From NCBI GenBank assembly GCA_964475955.1, contig CAYYZY010000072.1:1-35000 (forward strand): a stretch of DNA of 35,000 nt, in the 5' to 3' direction. Within the stretch, counting starts at the first letter, position 1. Every line of letters begins with the position of its first letter. A model generated the notes under the pieces. The model saw only the letters and a program-made list of their open reading frames with translations, did no database searches and was not told the origin of the DNA. This DNA comes from DATKZH01 sp964475955. Lineage in GTDB: Bacteria; Planctomycetota; Planctomycetia; Pirellulales; Thermoguttaceae. The position numbers and the translations under genes were made by a program. Shown here piece after piece: positions 15,985-22,454 of this stretch.

Positions 15985-16839
15985 ATGTCCGAGCTCCAGG
16001 AATCCGTTGGATTTCAATTGTCGGTGAGCGGGCGCGACGACGGGACGCTCGAGGCGCTCTACATCGGGCTTTCCGAACGAGAAGTCGCGCGCACCGAAGA
16101 AGTGGTGACCGACGTTCTTCCGGTCGACTACGACGCGCAGGGAAACGTCGTCGGGATCGAGATCCTCGCGCCCGTCCGCATCTCGCGGATCACGCGCCTC
16201 GTGGGACCGGCGCGCCGCAAACCGCTGCACCGGTTCATCGAGCAATCGATCCCCGGCGAGATGATTGACACCCAAGGCGATCCGGCGGGCATCGCGCCGG
16301 ACTGCCGTTGGTTGCAGGGGCAAGCCCGTCCGTGTTGGTCCTCCTCTAGCCCGCATTTCTCACCAGCCGGTGAGACTGAACAACATGGCGCCCACACCAA
16401 CCCGAAGCGCAAGCGAGGCCCTGGCTTGCACTTCGCCTCGCTTGCGCTTCGGGTTGGTGTCGCTGGTGAGAAATGCGGGCTAAATCACCGAGCGCGATTC
16501 CGCGGCGCGCGGAATGCGACTGTAGGGAACGGCCTCTGTGCCGTTCCGGACCTCTGGTGCACGCGGAACGCCGCGGAGGGCGTTCCCTACCGTGGGTGTC
16601 GCAAAATCGCGCACGGTCATTTAGCAGACCGGGTTCTCTGCGGGGGTGGCGGCGGCAGTCTCCACCATGTACCCGGCGTGTCCCTGCCACGTTGCTTGAC
16701 AAGGCACTCGCCCCCGTCCATACTCAGGCTCACTAGTGGATCATGTCCTGTACTGGAGTCTCTCCCATGCTCGACCTGGACACCTGCCCCTGTTCGGGGG
16801 GGACGCTCGATCGGCTCGTGCAGCCGGCGATTTTGGTGA
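15985..16839 (+). CDS. DUF2283-like protein with a read-through C-terminus encoded by repeats
   Basis: The first about 90 residues look like a real small protein: LEALYIGLSEREVARTEEV, then VDYDAQGNVVGIEILAPV, the signature of the DUF2283 family (short, often toxin-antitoxin-linked or stand-alone, function unknown), then RISRITRLVGPARRKPLHRF. After about residue 95 the translation no longer looks like protein: it runs through a 136-bp palindromic element (giving HTNPKRKRGPG and LALRVGVAGEKCG), then a twin-hairpin repeat, and stops only at 16837-16839 inside the PadR gene. Members of this family are usually under 100 residues. I infer that the natural stop was lost, probably by the element's insertion or a nearby frameshift near 16260-16350. 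No toxin partner is visible next to it. Confidence 0.5.
   Translation: MSELQESVGFQLSVSGRDDGTLEALYIGLSEREVARTEEVVTDVLPVDYDAQGNVVGIEILAPVRISRITRLVGPARRKPLHRFIEQSIPGEMIDTQGDPAGIAPDCRWLQGQARPCWSSSSPHFSPAGETEQHGAHTNPKRKRGPGLHFASLALRVGVAGEKCGLNHRARFRGARNATVGNGLCAVPDLWCTRNAAEGVPYRGCRKIAHGHLADRVLCGGGGGSLHHVPGVSLPRCLTRHSPPSILRLTSGSCPVLESLPCSTWTPAPVRGGRSIGSCSRRFW
16347..16482. mobile_element. 136-bp non-autonomous palindromic element (MITE-like)
   Basis: The ends are a perfect 19-bp inverted repeat: TAGCCCGCATTTCTCACCA at 16347-16365 and its reverse complement at 16464-16482. Nested inside is a second perfect 25-bp inverted repeat (16394-16418 with 16436-16460) around a 17-nt loop. The inner arm contains CCGAAGCGCAAGCGAGG, which translates as NPKRKRG and which I recall as very common in planctomycete genomes. 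The outer ends start and finish with TA, compatible with a TA target duplication of the IS630/mariner type. No transposase is encoded. A shortened relative lies at 19871-19931. Confidence 0.75.
16522..16590. repeat. Twin-hairpin REP-type repeat (REPIN-like)
   Basis: Two arms, each able to fold on its own (16522-16548 and 16564-16590), are imperfect inverted copies of each other: GTAGGGAACG...CCGTTCCG facing CGGAACGCC...GTTCCCTAC. Paired inverted palindromes are the architecture of REPIN elements. A 16-nt part (16570-16585) recurs exactly at 173-188, and a degenerate relative lies at 20004-20030. Confidence 0.6.
16696..16738 (+). promoter_or_regulatory. Promoter and possible autoregulatory operator of the PadR gene
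   Basis: TTGACA (16696-16701, perfect -35) is followed after 17 nt by CATACT (16719-16724, 4 of 6). Overlapping the -10 and probable start site is TACT-N10-AGTG (16721-16738), one base off the TACT-N10-AGTA type of site described for several PadR proteins, and it ends in the palindrome CACTAGTG. The position suits repression by the gene's own product. Confidence 0.5.
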
Positions 16840-17153
16840 TCCTGATGGACGGGCCGCTGCACGGCTACCGCGTGGCCGAACGGATCGGCCAAATGCCCGG
16901 CTTCGCCTCCACGAAGCCCGACAAGTCGGGCGTCTACCGGTTCTTGAAGACCATGGAGGGGAAGGGGCTGTTGGCCTCGTCGTGGGACGTCTCCGACGGC
17001 GGCCCCGCCAAGCGGGTGTACCGGATCACCGAGTCGGGCGAAGCCTGCCTGCACAAGTGGATCACCACGCTGGAAGGCTACCGGAAAAGCATCACCAACC
17101 TGCTGCGCCTCGCCCGGCGGTCCACCCAGCCCCAGCCGGACTCGGCGTCGTGA
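16767..17153 (+). CDS. PadR-family transcriptional regulator with N-terminal CPC motif
   Basis: A 128-residue DNA-binding protein. It begins with a Cys pair in TCPCSGGTLDRL, then the winged helix-turn-helix (ILVILMDGPLHGYRVAERI, then SGVYRFLKTMEGKGLLASSW, then AKRVYRITESGEACL) and a C-terminal helix used for dimerisation. Classical PadR proteins respond to phenolic acids or drugs; the CPCSGG extension marks a sub-group in which a metal, Fe-S or thiol signal is plausible but not shown. ATG 16767 (GGAG eight bases upstream) is preferred over an in-frame ATG at 16743 that has no good site. Its own promoter and a candidate operator lie just upstream. The neighbouring DUF1559 gene is 177 nt away and its control by this protein is not established. 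Confidence 0.85.
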   Translation: MLDLDTCPCSGGTLDRLVQPAILVILMDGPLHGYRVAERIGQMPGFASTKPDKSGVYRFLKTMEGKGLLASSWDVSDGGPAKRVYRITESGEACLHKWITTLEGYRKSITNLLRLARRSTQPQPDSAS

Positions 17154-17289
17154 ATCGGCCGGCGCCGGGCCGGGCCCCCGATCGACGAGCCGCCTGCCGG
17201 AAAGGGGGGCAGGGTTCGGGATTCCGGGTTCAGAACGCGGGTGCGCGCCTGGGAATCGACCCCGTCACCACAACCCACTTCCCACCCAC

Positions 17290-17317
17290 CACTCGCCACT
17301 CGCCACTTGCCACTTGC
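17290..17317 (+). repeat. 7-bp tandem repeat ahead of the DUF1559 gene
   Basis: Four head-to-tail units, two CACTCGC then two CACTTGC, end 13 nt before ATG 17331. The region lacks a Shine-Dalgarno sequence. Comparable in position and pyrimidine bias to 8741-8780. Confidence 0.7.
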
Positions 17318-17330
17318 CCCGGACCGCAAC

Positions 17331-18365
17331 ATGCAAGGCCGCAACACGACGCATACGCGCTCGTCGTCCCCTCTGGGCTTCACCCTGGTCGAACTGCTGG
17401 TCGTGATCGCGATCATCGGGATCCTGGTCGCCCTATTGCTGCCGGCCGTGCAGGCGGCGCGGGAGGCGGCGCGGCGGACGCAGTGCACGAACACGCTGAA
17501 GCAGCTCTCGCTGGCGGCGCATCACTACCACGACGCGATCGGCTCGTTCCCGCCCGGCATGTTGCTGTCGCAGTACGAGCCGAGCCGCGACCGGTACCGC
17601 GGGGCCAGCCTGTTCGTGCTCCTGCTGCCCTACCTGGAGCAGGGGAACCTGCACGCCGATTGGGATTTCGACGACCCCAACGCCAACTTCGGCGGCACGG
17701 AATCCCGCGCCGCCCGGGGGCCGAACCTCCTCTGCCCCTCGGAGCCAGAGAGCGAAAACCCGCTGCACTACTCGAGCCGGCTGACCGGCTCGGCGATGGA
17801 CCGCCATATCCGGGTGAGCAGCTACGCGGGCAACGCGGGCACGCGGTCGTACCATCCCGCCTCGGGTTTCCTGAGGACCGACGGCGTCTTCTTCATGGCC
17901 GGGCCGGGCTCGCTGCCGGAGCCGAAACAGCAGCCCGTGCGCGTGGCCGACGTGGTCGACGGCACCAGCAACACCCTGTTCTTCGGGGAACGGAGCCGCT
18001 GGGCCCCCAACTACGACACGTTCGCCGCCCAGGGTTGGGATTGGGCGTTTCGCTTCTACGGCAACTGGGCGGCCACCAGCGCCTCGGGCGTGGCCCACGT
18101 CACCCTGAGCAGCTATCCGCCGATCAACTACCGCCTCCCGTTCGACTACGACGCCCGCGCCGGCGCGAGCCCCCCGGCCGGCAGCCCCGCCGATTTCAAG
18201 TACTACATCGACCTGCGCGTGTGCGCCTATGGGAGCAACCACCCGGGCGGCGCGAACCTCGCGCTGTGCGACGGCTCCGTACGCTTCTTCTCGGAGACGA
18301 TCCCGCTGATCGCGTTGCGGGCGCTCAGCACCCGGCAGGGCGGGGAGGCGCTGACCGGCCCATGA
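17331..18365 (+). CDS. DUF1559 domain-containing protein with type II pseudopilin N-terminus
   Basis: A 344-residue protein. The N-terminus carries the prepilin peptidase motif LGFTLVELLVVIAIIGILVA, followed by a 20-residue hydrophobic helix and AREAARRTQCTNTLKQLSLA, the hallmark of the planctomycete DUF1559 family. Cleavage is expected after the Gly, with methylation of the new Phe. The large C-terminal domain ends with NHPGGANLALCDGSVRFFSE, the typical H-x-GG-N-LxDGSV signature. Such proteins occur in many copies per planctomycete genome; their role (surface filaments or envelope components) is unsettled. ATG 17331 is chosen: the 30 residues encoded upstream come from low-complexity repeats. 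The stop overlaps the start of the next gene (ATGA), so the two are translationally coupled. Confidence 0.93.
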   Translation: MQGRNTTHTRSSSPLGFTLVELLVVIAIIGILVALLLPAVQAAREAARRTQCTNTLKQLSLAAHHYHDAIGSFPPGMLLSQYEPSRDRYRGASLFVLLLPYLEQGNLHADWDFDDPNANFGGTESRAARGPNLLCPSEPESENPLHYSSRLTGSAMDRHIRVSSYAGNAGTRSYHPASGFLRTDGVFFMAGPGSLPEPKQQPVRVADVVDGTSNTLFFGERSRWAPNYDTFAAQGWDWAFRFYGNWAATSASGVAHVTLSSYPPINYRLPFDYDARAGASPPAGSPADFKYYIDLRVCAYGSNHPGGANLALCDGSVRFFSETIPLIALRALSTRQGGEALTGP

Positions 18366-18853
18366 ACGCACGCCGGCAACTTGGAGATCCCGGTCGGTGG
18401 GGGCATTGTACGGCGTGCCTCGCCTGCGCGATCCTGCTGTGCGTCGGCTGCGGTCGCGATGTGCCGCCGGCGACCGTGGAAGGCACGGTGCGGCTGGGGG
18501 ACAGGCCGCTGGATAACTGCCTGGTCACGTTCCTGCCCGAGGCGGGCCCGGGGGACGAACGCCCTCATTCGACGGGCCTGACCGACGGGCGGGGCCGCTA
18601 CCGGCTCCGGTTCGACGACGGGCGCGAGGGGGCGTCGGTGGGCCGGCACCGCGTGACGGTTGAGGACCTCTCGGTTTCCACGGGCGTAATCCGGCGCGAT
18701 CACGGCACGGTCGACCGGGAGTCGGACGCGACGGCGACCCCGCCGCCGGTGCGCCCTTCGCGCGTGTCGGCGGGGTACGCGTCGCCGAGCCTGACGCCGT
18801 TGCGCAAAGAGATCAAGCGCGGCCACCAGGTGATCGACCTGGAGGTGGAGTAG
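18362..18853 (+). CDS. Small lipoprotein with carboxypeptidase-regulatory-like fold
   Basis: A 163-residue protein. The N-terminus is a hydrophobic stretch (CLACAILLCVGCG) whose Cys in VGC is a likely lipidation site, although the -3 residue is Cys instead of Leu. The body starts VEGTVRLGDRPLDNCLVTFLPE and continues TGLTDGRGRYRLRF, the pattern of the carboxypeptidase-regulatory-like (transthyretin-like) beta-sandwich. Small lipoproteins of this kind commonly follow DUF1559 genes in planctomycetes, as here with a 4-nt start/stop overlap, suggesting a structural partner at the envelope. The C-terminal third (about 115-150) is Pro/Arg/Ser-rich and less ordered. Confidence 0.82.
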   Translation: MNARRQLGDPGRWGHCTACLACAILLCVGCGRDVPPATVEGTVRLGDRPLDNCLVTFLPEAGPGDERPHSTGLTDGRGRYRLRFDDGREGASVGRHRVTVEDLSVSTGVIRRDHGTVDRESDATATPPPVRPSRVSAGYASPSLTPLRKEIKRGHQVIDLEVE

Positions 18854-18902
18854 GTTCCAGCTTCGTTGCCCGTGAATGAGGGATACGCGACTGACGAAGC
18901 GA

Positions 18903-18920
18903 CCTGCCCGGATAGGCAGG
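18903..18920 (+). terminator. Small hairpin after the DUF1559 operon
   Basis: CCTGCC (18903-18908) and GGCAGG (18915-18920) with a 6-nt loop, 50 nt after the stop at 18853. No T run. A TACAAT sequence at 18936-18941 could be a -10 for the next gene, but no -35 is convincing. Confidence 0.35.
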
Positions 18921-19006
18921 CGAGCGGGGGCGGCCTACAATGGCGATTGCGGGGGCGATCCGGCGGTCGCCGCCGGGGGGCCGAGTCACGCCAGGGCGAC
19001 GATTGC

Positions 19007-19819
19007 ATGCAACTGGATCGCGACGAATACGTCGAGCAGGCTTACTTCTACCGGACGCTCCGCGAGCGGATGCAGCAGGATATGTCGACCCAGGAGCTTT
19101 TGGGGACGATTAGTCAGGAGCTGCTCTCCACGACCAAGCTGCCCATGGCCTTGGACTTCATGGGCACGGAACTGCGCCACACCGGGGCGTTCGGCACGGC
19201 CATGGCCCGGCTGGGGCACTACTTCACGCCCTACCAGACCTACGTGATCCTCGAGGCCGAGAAGGAGGAGGGCCGGTTCGACTTCCGCATCGCCCTGGAA
19301 ATCCTCGAGCGCGAGGCGAAGTTCCGGGCCGACGGGGCCTCGCGCCAGGGCATTTTCCTCTACCAGTTCGAGACCCTCTGCCGCAACCGGCTCGGCTACG
19401 ACCGCGGCCTGGAAGCGGTGGCCGCCGATCCGGCCTACGACGACGCCTGGCGGGAGTGGATCCTGACGGTCCGCCGCCAGGTGGGCATCATCGACTTCGC
19501 CGACATGATCTACGTGCGCAGCGACTACTTCCGCCAGCAGCGCGGCGACCCCGGCAAGCCGGTCCTGTTCGGCGAAAAGGAGGGCAAGATCGCCTTCGCC
19601 AACCGGCGCAAGGACCCGGTCTACCTCTTCTCGGCGCTCGCCCGGCACCTGGGGTACCCGAGCGTGCCGCGGCCCAAGCGGGAGGAATCGACCGAGAAGG
19701 TCGTCTACGCGCTGCGTCGCCGGTTGGAGCGCATCGAGATGCGCGTCAAGCTGGTCGAGGAGGAACTCCGCGGCGGGATCAACCTGTCGCGGTTCTACGC
19801 GCGCAAGGGGAAGTCGTAG
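19007..19819 (+). CDS. Conserved-looking helical protein of unknown function
   Basis: A 270-residue cytoplasmic protein with no signal peptide or membrane segment. It is rich in helix-forming and charged residues with good coding statistics throughout: YFYRTLRERMQQDMSTQELL, then a block with MALDFMGTELRHTGAFGTAMARLGHYFTPYQTYV, then Arg/Glu-rich helices, VGIIDFADMIYVRSDYF, and a C-terminal coiled-coil-like segment with VVYALRRRLERIEMRVKLVEEELRG at about 230-258. I do not recognise the family. ATG 19007 was chosen because the longer frame from 18866 is low-complexity; an AGGG lies upstream at modest spacing. It stands alone between the DUF1559 operon and a cluster of hairpins. Confidence 0.7.
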   Translation: MQLDRDEYVEQAYFYRTLRERMQQDMSTQELLGTISQELLSTTKLPMALDFMGTELRHTGAFGTAMARLGHYFTPYQTYVILEAEKEEGRFDFRIALEILEREAKFRADGASRQGIFLYQFETLCRNRLGYDRGLEAVAADPAYDDAWREWILTVRRQVGIIDFADMIYVRSDYFRQQRGDPGKPVLFGEKEGKIAFANRRKDPVYLFSALARHLGYPSVPRPKREESTEKVVYALRRRLERIEMRVKLVEEELRGGINLSRFYARKGKS

Positions 19820-19870
19820 GCTGAAGGCCCGCGGGGTTACGTGGCCAAGGCCGAGGGGCGCGCGGGTCGT

Positions 19871-19931
19871 TGGCCCGCACTTCTAGGCGCCCGTTGCTGA
19901 GTTCTCACCGGGTGATGAGAAAGGCGGGTTA
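19871..19931. repeat. Shortened relative of the 136-bp palindromic element
   Basis: The right end TGATGAGAAAGGCGGGTTA (19913-19931) matches the 19-bp terminal repeat of the element at 16347-16482 in 16 positions; the left end (19871-19884) matches in 12 of 14. The inner NPKRKRG-type arms are missing. This looks like an old, internally deleted copy. Confidence 0.5.
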
Positions 19932-19942
19932 GGTGCGCTCGT

Positions 19943-19971
19943 GCGAGGCGAAGCCTCGCGTTGGAGTTTTT
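19943..19971 (+). terminator. Intrinsic terminator candidate for the 19007-19819 gene
   Basis: A perfect 7-bp stem GCGAGGC-gaa-GCCTCGC (19943-19959) is followed after 7 nt by TTTTT (19967-19971). It lies 124 nt downstream of the stop. Confidence 0.45.
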
Positions 19972-19981
19972 CCTTGGTCGG

Positions 19982-20053
19982 ATGCGCGCATCGCGCGCAT
20001 GGCTGTAGGACGGAATGCCGTTCCGTCTTACTCGGTTGCGGCCGCGAGGCCGC
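19982..20053. repeat. Cluster of three adjacent hairpins
   Basis: Three perfect stems in a row: ATGCGCGC with GCGCGCAT (19982-20000), GACGGAA with TTCCGTC (20009-20027), and GCGGCC with GGCCGC (20038-20053). The middle one resembles the twin-hairpin repeat at 16522-16590. No ORF covers them. Confidence 0.5.
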
Positions 20054-20061
20054 GCCAGGGC

Positions 20062-20084
20062 GTTCCGAGGCGGAGCCTCGGAAC
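20062..20084 (-). terminator. Hairpin downstream of the parvulin-like gene
   Basis: A perfect 10-bp stem with a 3-nt loop (GTTCCGAGGC, 20062-20071; GCCTCGGAAC, 20075-20084), 18 nt past the minus-strand stop at 20103. There is no T run on the minus strand, but stem strength and position fit a terminator. Confidence 0.5.
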
Positions 20085-20102
20085 GAGGGGGTGGCGGCTC
20101 GA

Positions 20103-22097
20103 TCACCGTCGGGCGGCGGCCGGGCGGGTCTGGGCCTTGTCGGGAAGCTGGACCCGGGCGGCCAGGTAGTTGTCGATCGCGGCGCCGTCCTGCAACTCCT
20201 CGAAGTAGTCGGCCATGGCCACGCGCAGCTTCTTCTCGTGGATATCGGCGTGAAGCTCGTCGCGCACCGACGCAAAATCGACGTGGAGCGGGTGGGTCTG
20301 GCCCTCGCACAACAGGATCACGTACCGGCCGCCTCCGGCAAGGTGAATGATCGGCGAAAGCTCACCCGGCTTGAGCGAAAAGGCCTCCTCTTCCAACTTG
20401 GGCTGTCCGCCGTGCTTCTGGATGGGCGGCACTTCTCCCCGCAGGGCCTTGCCCCGCGGGTCGGTGGAGTACTGCGCGGCCAGGTCGCCGAAGAACTCCT
20501 TGTCGATCCGCCCGTCGGGGCCCTGGTGGCTGCGGGCCATCTCCCAGACCTTCTGGGCGCGGCGGAGGTCGTCGAGCACGATGGCCAGGCAGCGGACCCG
20601 CGGCCCGAAGTTCGCCTCGTAGCCCTTTTGCAGCTCTTCGTCGGTCACCTCGATCCGTTCGCCGACGAGCTTCTTCAGCGCGACCGAGGGCCAGACCGCG
20701 TCGTGGCGGTACAGCTCGACCGAGATGTTCTGCTGCTCGGTGACCATCTGGAGCCATTTGTCGACGTCGGGCGAGCCGTCGTCCTTGGCCGGCAGCATTT
20801 GGGAGGCGGCGCGGGCGATTTCCCGGTCGAGGTCCTCTTCCGTGACGGTGAGGTTGCGCGACTCGATCGCCTGTTCCAAGAGCCGGCGATTGATGATCCC
20901 TTCGAGCACGTCGGTGCCGTGCCGCTCGATGCACAGCTCGGCCAGCTCGCGCACCGGGATTTTGTGCCCGTTGCAGACCGCCGCGACGCCCGGCATCTCA
21001 CGGCTCTTGGCCGGGTCGTTGAACACGTTCTCCACCTGGGCCTGCTCCTGAAGTTGCCGGAACACTTCGTTGGCCACGCGGCGCATCTTCTTGTCGCGGA
21101 TGACCTCGATCATCCCCATTTTGACCTGCTCGAACGCCACGCGCACCGCCGGCTGAAGGCCCTCGCGCTTGAGGATCACGAACTGGCCGTTGACGGGAAT
21201 CACCTCGGAGACCTCCCCGTCGCGCATCGCGAAGGCGGCCTGCTCGATCTCCTCCGGGCCGACGTGTTTGCGGATCGGCTGCACCATGCCGTTGAGGCTG
21301 GCGCTGGGGGCGTGGAGCGACCTGTCTTTGGCCAGCTCGCCGAATTTGGAGGGATCGGCCGCGGCGGCGGCGCGCACGGAGTCGGCCGTCGCGCGGTCGT
21401 CGCACACGATCATCCGCGCCTTGACCGCCTCGCCGTACTGGCTCTCGAAGTGCTCTCGCAGTTCCTGCCGGGTGACTTCCAGCTTGGGACCGGCCAGCTT
21501 GCGCAGCGCCAACATCGGCCAGACGACCTCGCTGGCGTATTGATCGGGGCTCAGCCCCCGCTCCTTCTGGAGCAGTTCGAGCCATTGATCCACCGGCAGC
21601 TTGAACCGCTCGGCCATCCGCTCGATCTCGGCGTTCACCTCCTCGGCGGTCACCTCGATGTTCCGCCGCCGACACTCCTGCTGGATCAGGTACCGGTTGA
21701 CCAGAGTCTCCAAGACCTCCGCCCCGTAGTGCCGGAGGCACTCGGCCGCCAGATCGCTGCGCGTGACGTTCTCGCCGTTGACCGTCGCCACGATCTTCAA
21801 CTGCGAGGAGTCGGCCGACGTACGGGCTGCGGCGGGCTGCGAACTCGAGGCCGTCGATCGCATCGCCGTGCGCGGCGCGGCGGCCGACGACGTGCGCGCC
21901 CGGCCCCGGGCGCCGCTGCGCGACGCGGCGGTACGCACGAACCGGCTGGGCGGGTCGGCGTTGGCCGATGGGGCGAGCAGGAAGTGACGGGCGACGAGGC
22001 AGACGGCCACCACCGCCAGTCCGCCGAGAACCATCCCGGCGGTCAGTTTGCGTTTCCTCGGCTGCGGGCTCGCTTCTTGCGTGTTGTCCCGAGACAT
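20103..22097 (-). CDS. Membrane-anchored protein with two SurA/parvulin-like halves
   Basis: A 664-residue predicted periplasmic folding factor. Residues about 18-42 form one membrane anchor (MVLGGLAVVAVCLVARHFLL), then a Ser/Ala/Arg-rich linker to about 100. Two homologous halves follow, each a SurA-N-like helical region plus a parvulin-like domain: VNGENVTRSDLAAECLRHYG with PDQYASEVVWPMLALRKLAG in the first, CNGHKIPVRELAELCIERHG with LYRHDAVWPSVALKKLVG in the second. Both parvulin parts lack the usual active-site His residues (ARMIV replaces xRHIL; QFVILKRE and RYVILLCE replace the GYHIIKL type), so I infer chaperone rather than prolyl isomerase activity. ATG 22097 has a strong GGAGGAA six bases upstream and lies behind a good promoter. 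Short at the C-terminus is a basic tail. Confidence 0.82.
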   Translation of the reverse strand: MSRDNTQEASPQPRKRKLTAGMVLGGLAVVAVCLVARHFLLAPSANADPPSRFVRTAASRSGARGRARTSSAAAPRTAMRSTASSSQPAAARTSADSSQLKIVATVNGENVTRSDLAAECLRHYGAEVLETLVNRYLIQQECRRRNIEVTAEEVNAEIERMAERFKLPVDQWLELLQKERGLSPDQYASEVVWPMLALRKLAGPKLEVTRQELREHFESQYGEAVKARMIVCDDRATADSVRAAAAADPSKFGELAKDRSLHAPSASLNGMVQPIRKHVGPEEIEQAAFAMRDGEVSEVIPVNGQFVILKREGLQPAVRVAFEQVKMGMIEVIRDKKMRRVANEVFRQLQEQAQVENVFNDPAKSREMPGVAAVCNGHKIPVRELAELCIERHGTDVLEGIINRRLLEQAIESRNLTVTEEDLDREIARAASQMLPAKDDGSPDVDKWLQMVTEQQNISVELYRHDAVWPSVALKKLVGERIEVTDEELQKGYEANFGPRVRCLAIVLDDLRRAQKVWEMARSHQGPDGRIDKEFFGDLAAQYSTDPRGKALRGEVPPIQKHGGQPKLEEEAFSLKPGELSPIIHLAGGGRYVILLCEGQTHPLHVDFASVRDELHADIHEKKLRVAMADYFEELQDGAAIDNYLAARVQLPDKAQTRPAAARR

Positions 22098-22130
22098 TGC
22101 GGTTCCTCCATAAACCGTTTCTGGATCGCG

Positions 22131-22161
22131 GTTTGCGCACAAGAGACCATCCGGCGCAAAC
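22131..22161 (-). promoter_or_regulatory. Hairpin in the 5' leader of the parvulin-like gene
   Basis: A perfect 8-bp inverted repeat, GTTTGCGC (22131-22138) with GCGCAAAC (22154-22161), around a 15-nt loop, lies between promoter and ribosome binding site. It could be an RNA structure or an operator for a dimeric regulator. Confidence 0.5.
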
Positions 22162-22176
22162 TCCTGACGGGCTGGG

Positions 22177-22205
22177 AGTATAGGACGAGGGCCCCACCGG
22201 GGCAA
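22177..22205 (-). promoter_or_regulatory. Promoter of the parvulin-like gene
   Basis: On the minus strand TTGCCC (22205-22200) is followed after 17 nt by TATACT (22182-22177), 4 and 5 of 6 matches. Transcription would begin near 22170, about 73 nt before ATG 22097. Confidence 0.5.
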
Positions 22206-22359
22206 GGGCGATTTGACGCGAGCGAAAAGCGGCAAAGCGGCTCAGCCGACGGCAGCGTGACGCTCAATGCTGCTCGTTGACGTCACCACGACCCGGCAGT
22301 AGAGTGGACGCGGCAGATCTGCCGACGCCGGGGGACACAAGCACAGGAGTGCGCCTTGC

Positions 22360-22437
22360 ATGGAACGACCGTCGACCCTCGTGGGCTACTTGCGAGGCAT
22401 TGGCGGAGCCCTCCTCGGAGGGGTGCTCGGCTACTAG
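22360..22437 (+). pseudogene. 5' fragment of a small membrane protein gene, or a 25-residue peptide
   Basis: ATG 22360 follows AGGAG by about ten bases and opens a frame of 25 codons ending in TAG at 22435. The peptide has a charged start and then a Gly/Leu-rich hydrophobic run (LRGIGGALLGGVLGY). It resembles the N-terminus of longer planctomycete membrane proteins in which such a run continues as a transmembrane helix, but here the frame stops and the enolase-superfamily gene's 3' end begins 17 nt later on the other strand. I infer a truncated remnant; a genuine micropeptide is the alternative. Just upstream lies the 14-bp palindrome CGGCAGATCTGCCG (22311-22324). Confidence 0.4.
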
Positions 22438-22454
22438 AAAGCCCTGGGGTCCGA

